From NCBI GenBank assembly GCA_030652315.1, contig JAUSAX010000069.1:1-39785 (forward strand): a DNA stretch of 39,785 nt, written 5' to 3'. Made by a program: the position numbers and the translations under genes. This document shows, piece after piece, positions 25,512 through 34,593 of the stretch. The notes under the pieces are model-generated. The model did not search any database, had not been told where the DNA came from, and saw nothing but the letters and a program-made list of their open reading frames with translations. The stretch comes from Afipia sp. Lineage in GTDB: Bacteria > Pseudomonadota > Alphaproteobacteria > Rhizobiales > Xanthobacteraceae. Position 1 is the stretch's first letter. Each line of letters begins with the position of its first letter.

Positions 25512-26879
25512 ATGAGCGCAGTCAAGCAACGGGTCGCCGTCATTTCGATCGCCGCCAGCGCCAGCATGGCCGCGGTCAAATTCGCCGTGGGCATCGCCAT
25601 CGGCAGTATCGCGCTGATCTCCGAAGCCCTGCACTCGTCGGTCGATCTGATCGCCACCGTCGTGACATGGATCGTGGTGCGGGTGTCCGACAAGCCCGCC
25701 GACGCCGAGCATCATTACGGCCACGGCAAGCTCGAAAGCCTCTCGGCGCTCGGCGTCATCGCCCTGCTCTACATTCTGGCCGGCGGCATCGTGGTCGAAT
25801 CCTACAGTCGCCTGCGCGAAGGCGCAGCACCGCCAACACTGACCGCTTTGCCGTTCGTTGTGCTGGTGGTGGACATCGTCGTGAACTTCTGGCGCGCGCG
25901 GGCGCTCCATCGCACGGCGATGGAAACCAAGAGCCAGGCGCTGGAAGCCGACGCGCTGCACTTTGCCTCGGATGTGCTGGGCTCGTTCGCTGTCATCATC
26001 GGCCTTGGCCTGTCGGCGTTCGGCTATGCCTGGGGCGACGCCGGCGGGGCCATCGCGGTCGCCGTGCTGATTTCAATTCTGGGATTGCGGCTGGGAAAAT
26101 CGACCATCGAGACGCTGCTCGACCGTGCCCCCGATGGCGCGTCAGAGAAGGCCGAAGCGGCCATCCGCGCCATTCCCGGCGTCGTCGATGTGGAGCGGCT
26201 GCGGGTGCGCATGGTCGGCGCCCGGCACTTCGTCGATGCGACGGTACAGGTGCCCCGCACCTACCCCATCGACCGGATCGACAGCATCAAGCGCAAGGCG
26301 CAGGACGCCGTGACCGGCGCGCTTCACGACGCCGATCTGACGTTTACGGCCGTGCCGGTGGCGCGCGACAATGAAAGCGTGCGCGAGCGAATCATGGTGA
26401 TCGCCCGCAATTCGGGTCTGGCGATCCATCACGTGACCGTGCATGACCTTGGGGGGAAGCTGACCGTCAGCATCGACCTCGAGGTCGATGGCGACATGCC
26501 GCTGAACGAGGCCCATGACATCGCGCACGGGCTCGAACACGCCATCCGCGACGAATTCGGCGCCGACGTCGAGGTCGATACCCACATCGAGCCGCTCGAG
26601 CCCGAGCTGCCGCACGGCACCGACGCTCCCGTGAGCCGTGTCGAGACCATCCAGCAAGCACTGACGCGATTCGCCACCGAGAGCGGCGCGATCCACGACG
26701 TCCACAATGTGCGGGTGCGCGACACCGACGCCGGTGAGATCATCAATTTCCACTGCCGCGCGGTGCCGTCGATGAGCGTTATCGCGGTTCACGAGAAGGT
26801 CGACGAGATCGAACGCGCCCTGCGCCGCGCGTTTCCGTCCGTGAAGCGCGTCATCAGCCACGCCGAGCCCGCGCGTTAG
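25512..26879 (+). CDS. Cation diffusion facilitator with three C-terminal domains
   Basis: A 455-residue CDF exporter. The ATG at 25512 has GAGGAG three bases upstream. Six membrane helices occupy about 1-205. Metal-site motifs are HSSVD (His41/Asp45, helix 2) and HFASD (His150/Asp154, helix 5); the HxxxD/HxxxD combination is the zinc-type pattern. HHYGHGKLE (67-75) is the typical loop. Unlike the usual single regulatory domain of about 80 residues, three ferredoxin-like domains seem to be in tandem (about 209-284, 290-362 and 376-452), each with the V..v..l.vr / H..hd / hie pattern. It should export a divalent metal (probably Zn2+) from the cytoplasm in exchange for protons. Confidence 0.93.
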   Translation: MSAVKQRVAVISIAASASMAAVKFAVGIAIGSIALISEALHSSVDLIATVVTWIVVRVSDKPADAEHHYGHGKLESLSALGVIALLYILAGGIVVESYSRLREGAAPPTLTALPFVVLVVDIVVNFWRARALHRTAMETKSQALEADALHFASDVLGSFAVIIGLGLSAFGYAWGDAGGAIAVAVLISILGLRLGKSTIETLLDRAPDGASEKAEAAIRAIPGVVDVERLRVRMVGARHFVDATVQVPRTYPIDRIDSIKRKAQDAVTGALHDADLTFTAVPVARDNESVRERIMVIARNSGLAIHHVTVHDLGGKLTVSIDLEVDGDMPLNEAHDIAHGLEHAIRDEFGADVEVDTHIEPLEPELPHGTDAPVSRVETIQQALTRFATESGAIHDVHNVRVRDTDAGEIINFHCRAVPSMSVIAVHEKVDEIERALRRAFPSVKRVISHAEPAR

Positions 26880-26925
26880 CGAATCGCGCTCACTCCCACA
26901 CCTCATCCGTGAAGAAATCTCGCCC

Positions 26926-27014
26926 CGTCATTGCGACGAGCGAAGCGACGAAGCAATCCAGTCTTTGCTTGTCGATCGCAGATGCTGGATTGCTTCGCTG
27001 CGTTCGCAATGACG
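26926..27014. repeat. Interspersed palindromic repeat (cgtcattgcga family)
   Basis: Left arm 26926-26961 and right arm 26985-27014 form an imperfect inverted repeat: cgtcattgcga...gcaatccag against ctggattgc...tcgcaatgacg. A related copy begins at 39748 at the right edge of the window. Elements of this sequence are abundant between genes of Bradyrhizobium and Rhodopseudomonas (from memory). It lies between the CDF and PleC-like genes, where it could act as a bidirectional hairpin. Confidence 0.85.
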
Positions 27015-27040
27015 CTCTCATGCGCGCCGTTCTCGTTTCG

Positions 27041-27158
27041 GACTCAACTCGACACACAAAAACGAGTCTGAATTTCCTTGGGACAACATTTATTTCGCAT
27101 TAACGATTCGTTGACTCTCGACAGCGTGGGAAAAGTGGATTCAAATCAAATTCGATTC
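27041..27158 (+). promoter_or_regulatory. GANTC cluster and near-CtrA box upstream of the PleC-like gene
   Basis: Six GANTC sites, the CcrM methylation target, lie within 118 bases: 27041, 27064, 27105, 27113, 27138 and 27154. One to two would be the most expected by chance (about 0.5). TTAA (27100-27103), seven bases, then TTGA (27111-27114) matches the CtrA box TTAA-N7-TTAA with one mismatch, and two GANTC sites fall in or touching the box. It lies about 105 bases before a cell-cycle type kinase gene. Cell-cycle control is inferred. The remainder of the 26880-27218 gap holds the palindromic repeat and no supported gene. Confidence 0.65.
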
Positions 27159-27218
27159 GGAGGGTTGGGGAAAACCTGCCGAACGGGGTGCAGACAATAA
27201 AGTTCGAGGGGCGAAGGA

Positions 27219-29675
27219 ATGGCGCGTTCGCACGCAGCGACAACGTGTGTCCAATCCGATTCTATCAAGGGATTGGCACAGTCGATCGCGAAGCCGGCAT
27301 ATCACCGGCTGCTGGTTGCGGAGCCTGCGTTGCGACGCGCCGTTCCCACCCTGATCATCGCCTTCCTCATCACCATCTGCATCGGTGCATTCGTCCAGGT
27401 CATCGACCAGACCCGGCAAAAGCGCGCGTCGGTGAAGCGCGATCTCTCAGCGCTGGCTGACCTGCTGGCGGAACGTCTCGACCGCGCGGGCCCTGTTCGT
27501 CAGGATCGCGCGGCGTCGGCCGAGCGGCTTCAGAGCCTGTTGCCCGGCTTGGTCCCCTCATGGGGCACCGCCGCCGGCCGCCATATCATCGTGACCAGCC
27601 CCGAACAGCGCATCATCGCGCGCATCCCCATCGACGCTCCTGCCGAGAATGCCGGCCGCATCCTCGACGTGCTCAGCGCCACGTCGAAGCTCAGCGCTCT
27701 GGGCCAGACCAGTGTGATCGAGGTCGAACTGCCGGGCGGCCCCCGCGCCCTCGCCACCCAGCGCACCGTGAAATCGCTCCCCGGCCAGGTCATCGTGGTT
27801 CAAGAACAGGTCGAGTCCCCCTGGCGTTCCGACGCCGCGCTGCAGATCACGCTCTCGGCGACCACCGGCTTCGTGGTGCTGATCCTCGGTTTCGCGTTTC
27901 ACTGGCAATCGACCCGCGCTCGCGAGGGCGACCTCATCAATGACGCCGTTCGCTCGCGGATCGACACGGCGCTCAACCGCGGCCGTTGCGGCCTGTGGGA
28001 CTGGGACCTGTCGCGCGGCCGGATTTTCTGGTCGCAGTCGATGTTCGAACTGCTCGGGCTGGAAAGCCGCAGCGACTTGCTGACGTTCGGCGAAGTCAAC
28101 GCGCTGGTGAAATCCGACGACATCGACCTTTTCTACATCGCCGACCAGCTCGTCTCCGGCAACCTCGATCATATCGACCAGACATTCCGGATGCGCCATG
28201 CCAACGGACACTGGATCTGGCTGCGGGTCCGCTGCGAACTCAGTCAGGGCCAGAACGGCGGCGGCAGCCACCTGATCGGCATCGCGGTGGACATCACCGA
28301 ACAGAAGAGCCTTGCCGAGCGAACCGTCGAGGCCGACCTGCGGCTGCGCGATGCCATCGAGACCATCCCGGAAGCCTTCGTGCTGTGGGACGCCGACAAC
28401 CGGCTGGTTCTCTGCAACTCGCACTTCAAGCGCCTGCACAAGCTCCCCGACTCCGCCGTCAAGCAAGGCACCTCCTACGAAACCGTCATCGAAGTCGGCA
28501 GCATGCCGGAAATCCGTACCCGACTGCCCAATTCAGTGGCTCCCGGCGCGCGCACCTTCGAAGCCCAGCTGGAAGACGGCAGCTGGCTCAACATCAGTGA
28601 GCGCCGCACCAAGGACGGCGGTTACGTTTCCGTCGGCACCGACATCACCCAGATCAAGCTGCACGAGCAGAAGCTGATCGACAACGACATGCGCCTTACC
28701 GCCAATGTCATCGATCTGAAGCGCTCCCAGGTCGAACTGGAGCGTCAGGCGCAACTGCTTGCCGAACTCGCGCAGAAATATGCCGATGAGAAGACCCGCG
28801 CCGAGGAAGCCAACCAGACCAAGTCCAAGTTCCTCGCCAACATGAGCCACGAACTGCGCACCCCGCTGAACGCCATCATCGGCTTCTCGGAAGTGATGGG
28901 CAGCGGAATGTTCGGCGCGCTTGGCTCCGAGAAGTATCAGGAGTACTGCCACGACATCATGACCAGCGGAAATTACCTGCTGGACGTCATCAACGACATC
29001 CTCGACATGTCGAAGATCGAAGCCGGGCGCATGAAGCTCGATTACGAGCCGCTCGACCTCGCGCAAACCCTCACCGAATCCCTGCGCGTCGTCTCAGGTC
29101 GCGCCGAGAACAAGAATCTGACAGTGACCGCGGACATCCGCGGCGCGATCCCGATCGTCGCGGATCGCCGTGCCATGAAGCAGATCGCGGTGAACCTCCT
29201 GTCGAATGCGGTGAAGTTCACGCCCGACGGCGGCAAAGTCACGGTGCGCAGCCGGATACGCAACGGATCGATCATGCTGACCATCGCGGACAGCGGCATC
29301 GGCATCGCACCGCAGTCACTGGCGAAGCTCGGACGCCCCTTCGAGCAGGTCGAAAGCCAGTTGACCAAGAGCTACCACGGATCGGGCCTCGGGCTTGCCA
29401 TCGCCAAGTCGCTCGCCAACCTGCACGGCGGATCGATGAAATTGCGCTCGCGGCTGGGCGTAGGGACCATCGTCTGCGTGATGTTGCCGTGCGGTCGCAG
29501 CGAACAGGCCGCGCCGAGCATTATTGCCGAGACGTCCCTTCAAGCAGTCTCAGGAAAACCTCGCGCACGTCGCTCTGCGTCTCACGTACGCGGGCCTCAA
29601 GCGACGAAAAATCCGGCGCGTCGCCAGCCCGCGTCAGCACCCGCAGCAGATCCTCCCCAGCTGTTTCCGGTTTGA
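27219..29675 (+). CDS. pleC: PleC-like PAS sensor histidine kinase
   Basis: An 818-residue kinase. ATG 27219 follows GAGGGGCGAAGGA. Order: membrane helix (about 42-62), a periplasmic region of about 150 residues, membrane helix (about 212-229), two PAS-type domains (about 250-360 and 372-478), a coiled coil (about 485-535), HisKA with His544 in NMSHELRTPLNAIIGFSE, and HATPase_c (NLLSNAVKF, DSGIGI, GSGLGLAIAK). The HisKA segment through INDILDMSKIEAGRMKLDYEPLDL closely resembles PleC/DivJ/PdhS cell-cycle kinases, and its convergent position next to glnE matches what I recall for pleC in Rhizobiales. It would control DivK/PleD-type regulators and hence CtrA. The conserved kinase core ends at about residue 755; the last 52 residues lie antisense to the 3' end of glnE and look low-complexity. 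Confidence 0.85.
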   Translation: MARSHAATTCVQSDSIKGLAQSIAKPAYHRLLVAEPALRRAVPTLIIAFLITICIGAFVQVIDQTRQKRASVKRDLSALADLLAERLDRAGPVRQDRAASAERLQSLLPGLVPSWGTAAGRHIIVTSPEQRIIARIPIDAPAENAGRILDVLSATSKLSALGQTSVIEVELPGGPRALATQRTVKSLPGQVIVVQEQVESPWRSDAALQITLSATTGFVVLILGFAFHWQSTRAREGDLINDAVRSRIDTALNRGRCGLWDWDLSRGRIFWSQSMFELLGLESRSDLLTFGEVNALVKSDDIDLFYIADQLVSGNLDHIDQTFRMRHANGHWIWLRVRCELSQGQNGGGSHLIGIAVDITEQKSLAERTVEADLRLRDAIETIPEAFVLWDADNRLVLCNSHFKRLHKLPDSAVKQGTSYETVIEVGSMPEIRTRLPNSVAPGARTFEAQLEDGSWLNISERRTKDGGYVSVGTDITQIKLHEQKLIDNDMRLTANVIDLKRSQVELERQAQLLAELAQKYADEKTRAEEANQTKSKFLANMSHELRTPLNAIIGFSEVMGSGMFGALGSEKYQEYCHDIMTSGNYLLDVINDILDMSKIEAGRMKLDYEPLDLAQTLTESLRVVSGRAENKNLTVTADIRGAIPIVADRRAMKQIAVNLLSNAVKFTPDGGKVTVRSRIRNGSIMLTIADSGIGIAPQSLAKLGRPFEQVESQLTKSYHGSGLGLAIAKSLANLHGGSMKLRSRLGVGTIVCVMLPCGRSEQAAPSIIAETSLQAVSGKPRARRSASHVRGPQATKNPARRQPASAPAADPPQLFPV

Positions 29676-32493
29676 ACCTCTCGGTCACGCACAGACGGAC
29701 GATCTGGGTCAAATCGTGATAGAGCCGTGACGCCGCACGCAGGATATCGGCATCGGACTGCGACAGAACCCCAAGCCGCGCAGCATTATCCAGCACCTGC
29801 ACCGTGCTGACGTCGAGAATACCCGGCTTGTCCGCCGCGTGGATCAATTGCAGATACTGCGCGATGAACTCGATATCGACCACTCCGCCGGCGGCATTCT
29901 TCAGGTCCCAGATGTCGCTCTCGCCCTTTTCCTCGGCAATGGCGCGGCGCATTTCCAGAACGTCATTGGCGATGATGCCGGTCTCGCGCTTGCGCGTCAG
30001 CACGTCGCGGATGACCGACTCGATCTTGGCCTGAAAAGCCGGCGACGCCGAAATGACGCGCGCGCGCGTCAGCGCCATGTGCTCCCAGGTCCAGGCTTCG
30101 TGTTCCTGATATTCGGAAAAGGAGTCGATCCGCGACGCCAGCGGCCCGGCCCGGCCCGACGGCCGCAGCCGCATATCGACTTCGTACAGCACGCCGTAGT
30201 TGGTCCGCGTCGTGAAGGCGCTGATCAAGCGTTGCGTGAGCCGCGCGAAATACTGCGAGCCGTGCAGCGGCCGCGCGCCATCCGAGTCCGGCGCTTCGTG
30301 ATCGAAGTCATAGATCAGGATCAGGTCGAGATCGGACGACGCCGTCATCTCACGGCTGCCGAGCTTGCCCATCGCCACGATGGCGGTTTCCTGATCCTTG
30401 ATCCGCCCGTGCTGCTCCGCGAACTGGCCCATCACGAGACCATTCACGGTATGGGCTATGCCCTCGGCGACGTCGGCGAAAGCGATGCTCGCGTGCTGCG
30501 CCGACACCGTGCCGGAGAGAATGCGGGTGCCGATCAGGAACAGGCTCTCCTGCCCGAACAGCCGCAGCCGATCCAGAAACTCCTCGTAGGAATTCGCGTC
30601 GGACAGGGTCGCCGCAAGACGTGCCGACAGTTCGTTCTGATCCGGCATCGCGCCGAAAAAGCGCGGATCGATCAGTCCGTCCATGATCTGCGGCTGCCGC
30701 GCCAGCATATCGCTCAGACGCGGCGCCGCGCCCAGCACGAGCGCGACCAGCGCCACCAGATCCTTGTTCTGGCTCAGCAGCGAAATCAGCCGCCCGCCCC
30801 GCTGCAACGCCTGAAGGAAGCGGTCGAACGCCATCACGGCGTCGTCCGGCTCCTCGGCGCGCGATAGCCCGCGCATCAGGTCGGGTACGAATTCGTTGAA
30901 AGCCTGCCGCGTCGCATCCACCCGGAACACGCGATACTCGCCGCTCAGCCAGCGCTGGACGGTTTCCGCCACCATCCTCGGCTTCTTGAAGCCCAACGTG
31001 AGGAGATATTCGAGCAACCGCTTGTCGTCGGCGCCCGCGCTGTAATCGATATCCGGCAGCTTCTCGGCGCCGGCCGGATCACCCTCGAACAACCGGCTGT
31101 AGTGGTTCTGCACGCAGTTGAGATGCGCCAGCAGATCCTTGGCGAACGCGGCGCGGTCGTCATATCCGAAGAACCGCGCGAAACGCTCGACTGCCTCGGC
31201 TTCGGCTGGCAACGCGTGCGTCTGCTCGTCGGCGACCATTTGCAGGCGATGCTCGACCCTGCGCAGGAAATCGTAAGCCGCCGTCAGTTCGTCGCGCGCT
31301 TCGAACGTGATCCAGTTGCTGTTCGCCAGGATGTTGAGCGCTTCCAGCGTCGGGCGCACGCGCAGTTCCGGATGCCGCCCGCCCGCGATCAATTGCTGGG
31401 TCTGGGCGAAGAATTCGATCTCGCGGATGCCGCCGCGGCCGACCTTGACGTTATGGCCTTCCACGGAAATCTCGTTCTGGCCGCGGAACGTCTGCATCTG
31501 CCGCTTCATATCGTGGACATCGGCCAGTGCGGCGAAATCCAGATGCTTGCGCCAGACGAACGGCGCGATTTCCGCCAGCAGCGCGTCGCCGGCCTTCAGG
31601 TCGCCCGCGCAAGGCAGCGCCTTGATCATCGCTGCGCGTTCCCAGGTGCGGCCCTCGCGCTCGTAATAGTGCAGCGCTGCCGCAATCGAGATCGCCACCG
31701 GCGTCGATGCGGGATCGGGCCGCAGCCGCAGATCGACACGGAACACGTATCCGTCGGCGGTGCGCGACTGCAGCAGCCGCGACAGCCCCTGCGCGACCTT
31801 GACGAAGAACGGCGACGGCTCGATGCCCTCGGCCAGCGTCGGCGCCTCCAGCTCGTAAAACACGATCAGGTCGATATCGCTGGAGTAATTCAGTTCGCCC
31901 GCGCCCATCTTGCCCATGGCAAGAACAACAAGACCGCTGCCGATCTCCGGTTGCTCCGCATCGGGCGGCAGCAGCCGTCCGCGCGCGGCTTCCTGCTTGA
32001 GCAGAAAGCGAATGGCGCATTGAACGGAGGTCACGGCGATGTCGGTCAGCGCCCGGGTCACCCGCATCACTGGCCAGACGCCGCCGATGTCGCACAGCGC
32101 GATCAGCAACGCCGCCTCGGATTTCATCCGGCGCAGCGCCGTCATGACCTCGGCATCTGTCGGTGCGGCGGCGACATCGGCCATCGCCTTGACGATCAGC
32201 GCCGCGAGATGATCGTCGGGATCGGACTGCAGCAGGCGCACGACGCGGCCCGCGTCCGCGCGCATCAGGTCGAAAAGATAGGGCGACGCTTCCGCGATGC
32301 CCTCAAGAACCGCTTTTGCCTGCGGGAAAGAGCCGGATATGGCCTTGAGCGCGGTCGCGGCCTCGGACGAAACATCGCCCAGCCAGTCCGCGAGCCGCCG
32401 TTCGGCATCGTCAGGCGCGAACAGTTTCGGTCCGGCCACGAAACGGGCCGCCAGGGTGGGTCGGTCCGCACCGCCCATCTCAGGTGAACTCAT
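29521..32493 (-). CDS. glnE: Glutamine synthetase adenylyltransferase/deadenylylase
   Basis: A 990-residue bifunctional enzyme that adds or removes AMP on glutamine synthetase in response to PII and glutamine. Two nucleotidyltransferase motifs are present: the N-terminal (deadenylylase) half has GKMGAGELNYSSDIDLIVFY, and the C-terminal (adenylylase) half has GKLGSREMTASSDLDLILIY. Each is followed by its helical domain (for example GRGGIREIEFFAQ and AAGGVVDIEFIAQYLQ). Length is normal for the family. The ATG at 32493 overlaps the stop of the upstream kinase gene by four bases (ATGA), so the genes are translationally coupled. GAAGG lies about six bases upstream. Its 3' end runs 155 bases into the oppositely oriented PleC-like gene. 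Confidence 0.97.
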   Translation of the reverse strand: MSSPEMGGADRPTLAARFVAGPKLFAPDDAERRLADWLGDVSSEAATALKAISGSFPQAKAVLEGIAEASPYLFDLMRADAGRVVRLLQSDPDDHLAALIVKAMADVAAAPTDAEVMTALRRMKSEAALLIALCDIGGVWPVMRVTRALTDIAVTSVQCAIRFLLKQEAARGRLLPPDAEQPEIGSGLVVLAMGKMGAGELNYSSDIDLIVFYELEAPTLAEGIEPSPFFVKVAQGLSRLLQSRTADGYVFRVDLRLRPDPASTPVAISIAAALHYYEREGRTWERAAMIKALPCAGDLKAGDALLAEIAPFVWRKHLDFAALADVHDMKRQMQTFRGQNEISVEGHNVKVGRGGIREIEFFAQTQQLIAGGRHPELRVRPTLEALNILANSNWITFEARDELTAAYDFLRRVEHRLQMVADEQTHALPAEAEAVERFARFFGYDDRAAFAKDLLAHLNCVQNHYSRLFEGDPAGAEKLPDIDYSAGADDKRLLEYLLTLGFKKPRMVAETVQRWLSGEYRVFRVDATRQAFNEFVPDLMRGLSRAEEPDDAVMAFDRFLQALQRGGRLISLLSQNKDLVALVALVLGAAPRLSDMLARQPQIMDGLIDPRFFGAMPDQNELSARLAATLSDANSYEEFLDRLRLFGQESLFLIGTRILSGTVSAQHASIAFADVAEGIAHTVNGLVMGQFAEQHGRIKDQETAIVAMGKLGSREMTASSDLDLILIYDFDHEAPDSDGARPLHGSQYFARLTQRLISAFTTRTNYGVLYEVDMRLRPSGRAGPLASRIDSFSEYQEHEAWTWEHMALTRARVISASPAFQAKIESVIRDVLTRKRETGIIANDVLEMRRAIAEEKGESDIWDLKNAAGGVVDIEFIAQYLQLIHAADKPGILDVSTVQVLDNAARLGVLSQSDADILRAASRLYHDLTQIVRLCVTERFKPETAGEDLLRVLTRAGDAPDFSSLEARVRETQSDVREVFLRLLEGTSRQ

Positions 32494-33929
32494 ACTGCCT
32501 TCTGTTCCACGCCCCGGCTCGGGATCACAAGCGTCACGCGCAGCCCCGGCTGGCTGTCCGCGAGTCGCAGGTCGCCACCATGCAACGTCGCGACAGCCGA
32601 TGCCAGACTCAAACCGAGCCCCGATCCGGGCTGGGTGCGGCTGGCTTCGAGCCGGACAAACCGCTCGACCGCGCGCTGGCGGTCGGCTTCCGGGATACCG
32701 GGCCCATGGTCCGTGACACTGAGGAGAACATTGTCCCCGTCCCGCCGCGCCTCGATCAGAATATCGGGGGCTTTTGCGGCGGCACCGGATGCAGCAGGGT
32801 CGTTCCCTGCGGGCGAGCCAACAGGCTGGCCATATTTTATGGCGTTCTCGACCAGATTGGCCAGTGCCTGGCTGATCAGTTCGCGGTTCCCGTGAATTAT
32901 CGCGGTATCAGCCACGACTTCGAGGGTCAGGCCTTTATCTTCGGCGAGTGGCTCATAAAGCTCATGGATGCCATGGGCCACTTCGGCCGCGTCGAAGTCG
33001 ATCATGTTGTCGCGGGCCTGACCGGATTCGGCGCGCGCGATCATCAACAGCGCGTTGAAGGTACGGATCAGGCCATCGGACTCGTCGATGGTGCGCTCGA
33101 GCGCGGCGCGATACTCGCCCTCGTTGCCGGCTTTTGCCAGCGCCTCCTCGGCGCGGTTACGAAGCCGCGTGAGCGGCGTCTTCAGATCGTGGGCGATGTT
33201 GTCGGACACTTCCTTGAGGCCGACCATCAGCGCCTCGATGCGCTCCAGCATGGCGTTGAGATTTTCCGCGAGCCGGTCGATCTCGTCGCCGCTCCGTCCC
33301 ACCGGCAATCGCTCGGACAGGTCGCCCGCCATGATCCGCTGCGTGGTGCCGGTCATGGCGTCGATCCGGCGCAGCACGCGCCGGGCGACGAACACGCCGC
33401 CGCCGAGGCCGAGCACAACCACGATCAGCACTGACCATTGCGCGGCCTTGGCGACAATGGCGAACAGTCGCCGCCGCTCCTCGAGGTCGCGGCCCACCAG
33501 AATCCGGAAACCGCCGGAGAGCTGCGATACTTTCACCAGCGCGTAGTGGCTCTTGGTGTCGGTTTCTTCGAGTCGTTTGTAAAAGGTCTCGGCCCATCCG
33601 GGATGGTCCATCACACCGGGCTCGAGCGACGACACGTTGCCGGCGACGCCCTGCCCCTGCGGCGTGGTGACGAGATAGAGGTTAGCGCCCGGACGCAGCG
33701 CCCGGCCCTCGACCGCGGCGACAAGTCCGCGCAGACCGCCTTTTGTATATTGCTCGGTCAGCTCGCTCAGTTCGGAATTGACGGTGTCGGTGATCTGCTC
33801 GGTGATCATGCGCCGCGTGTTCCAGGCGAAATAGCCCAGCAGCGACGCCGCGAACAGCGCAAACAGCAACAGATAAACCAGCGTCAGCCGGAACGCTGTC
33901 GTTCGTATCAGTTTACCGAATGCCGTCAC
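32490..33929 (-). CDS. Sensor histidine kinase, partner of the OmpR-type regulator
   Basis: A 479-residue inner-membrane kinase. Membrane helix 1 is about 14-34, the periplasmic sensor about 35-160, helix 2 about 163-182, HAMP about 183-236, HisKA with His247 in SDNIAHDLKTPLTRLRNR, then HATPase_c (NLVENAIKYG, DHGPGIP, GSGLGLSLA). An Ala/Pro/Gly-rich insert of about 15-20 residues follows the N box. The start is GTG at 33929, 17 bases inside the regulator gene, and the stop overlaps the glnE start. The pair with the upstream OmpR-type regulator, next to degP, suggests envelope-stress sensing (inference); I do not assign a named system. Confidence 0.93.
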   Translation of the reverse strand: MTAFGKLIRTTAFRLTLVYLLLFALFAASLLGYFAWNTRRMITEQITDTVNSELSELTEQYTKGGLRGLVAAVEGRALRPGANLYLVTTPQGQGVAGNVSSLEPGVMDHPGWAETFYKRLEETDTKSHYALVKVSQLSGGFRILVGRDLEERRRLFAIVAKAAQWSVLIVVVLGLGGGVFVARRVLRRIDAMTGTTQRIMAGDLSERLPVGRSGDEIDRLAENLNAMLERIEALMVGLKEVSDNIAHDLKTPLTRLRNRAEEALAKAGNEGEYRAALERTIDESDGLIRTFNALLMIARAESGQARDNMIDFDAAEVAHGIHELYEPLAEDKGLTLEVVADTAIIHGNRELISQALANLVENAIKYGQPVGSPAGNDPAASGAAAKAPDILIEARRDGDNVLLSVTDHGPGIPEADRQRAVERFVRLEASRTQPGSGLGLSLASAVATLHGGDLRLADSQPGLRVTLVIPSRGVEQKAV

Positions 33930-34593
33930 GGATCATGTATCCGGCACCACGAATGGTGTGCAGCAGCGGCTTGTCGTGCCCCTTGTCGATCTTGGAGCGC
34001 AACCGCGAGATGTGCACGTCGATCACGTTGGTCTGCGGATCGAAGTGATAGTCCCACACGTTTTCGAGCAGCATGGTGCGGGTGACGACCTGCCCCGCAT
34101 GTTTCATCAAGTATTCCAGCAAGCGGAATTCGCGCGGCTGCAGCGTGATCTCGGTCGTGCCGCGCTTGACCTGATGAGAGAGTCGATCGAGTTCAAGATC
34201 GCCGACGCGATATGTCGTCTCCTCGGACGGCCCGCCATGACGACGCGACAGCACCTCGACGCGCGCCAGCAATTCCGCGAATGAATAAGGTTTTGGCAGA
34301 TAATCGTCGCCGCCCGCACGAAGTCCCTTGATGCGGTCATCGACCTGGCCCAGCGCGGACAGGATCAACGCGGGTGTATGATTACCCTTCGCGCGCAGCG
34401 TGCCGATGATCGACAGCCCGTCGCGCTTGGGCAGCATGCGGTCGATCACGAGCACGTCGTACTCACCGGATTCGGCGAGCGCGAGACCTTCCTCGCCGTC
34501 GCTTGCATGGTCGGCAATATGACCGACCTCGCGAAACGCCTTCACGAGATAGTCGGCCGACTCGCGGTCGTCTTCAACGATGAGCAGTCGCAT
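33913..34593 (-). CDS. OmpR-family response regulator
   Basis: A 226-residue response regulator. The receiver has an acidic pair (Asp8/Asp9), phospho-acceptor Asp51 (DVLVIDRMLP), Ser79 and Lys101 (DDYLPKPYSF). The C-terminal winged helix carries LQPREFRLLEYLMKHAGQVV and NVIDVHISRLRSKI, followed by RGAGYMI. I chose ATG 34593, where the receiver fold begins (MRLLIVEDD), although no ribosome-binding site precedes it. An ATG at 34638 with a more distant AGAGGA would add 15 residues. It overlaps the kinase start by 17 bases and lies 361 bases downstream of degP. Its regulon is unknown; degP and glnE are obvious candidates. Confidence 0.93.
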   Translation of the reverse strand: MRLLIVEDDRESADYLVKAFREVGHIADHASDGEEGLALAESGEYDVLVIDRMLPKRDGLSIIGTLRAKGNHTPALILSALGQVDDRIKGLRAGGDDYLPKPYSFAELLARVEVLSRRHGGPSEETTYRVGDLELDRLSHQVKRGTTEITLQPREFRLLEYLMKHAGQVVTRTMLLENVWDYHFDPQTNVIDVHISRLRSKIDKGHDKPLLHTIRGAGYMIRDGIR

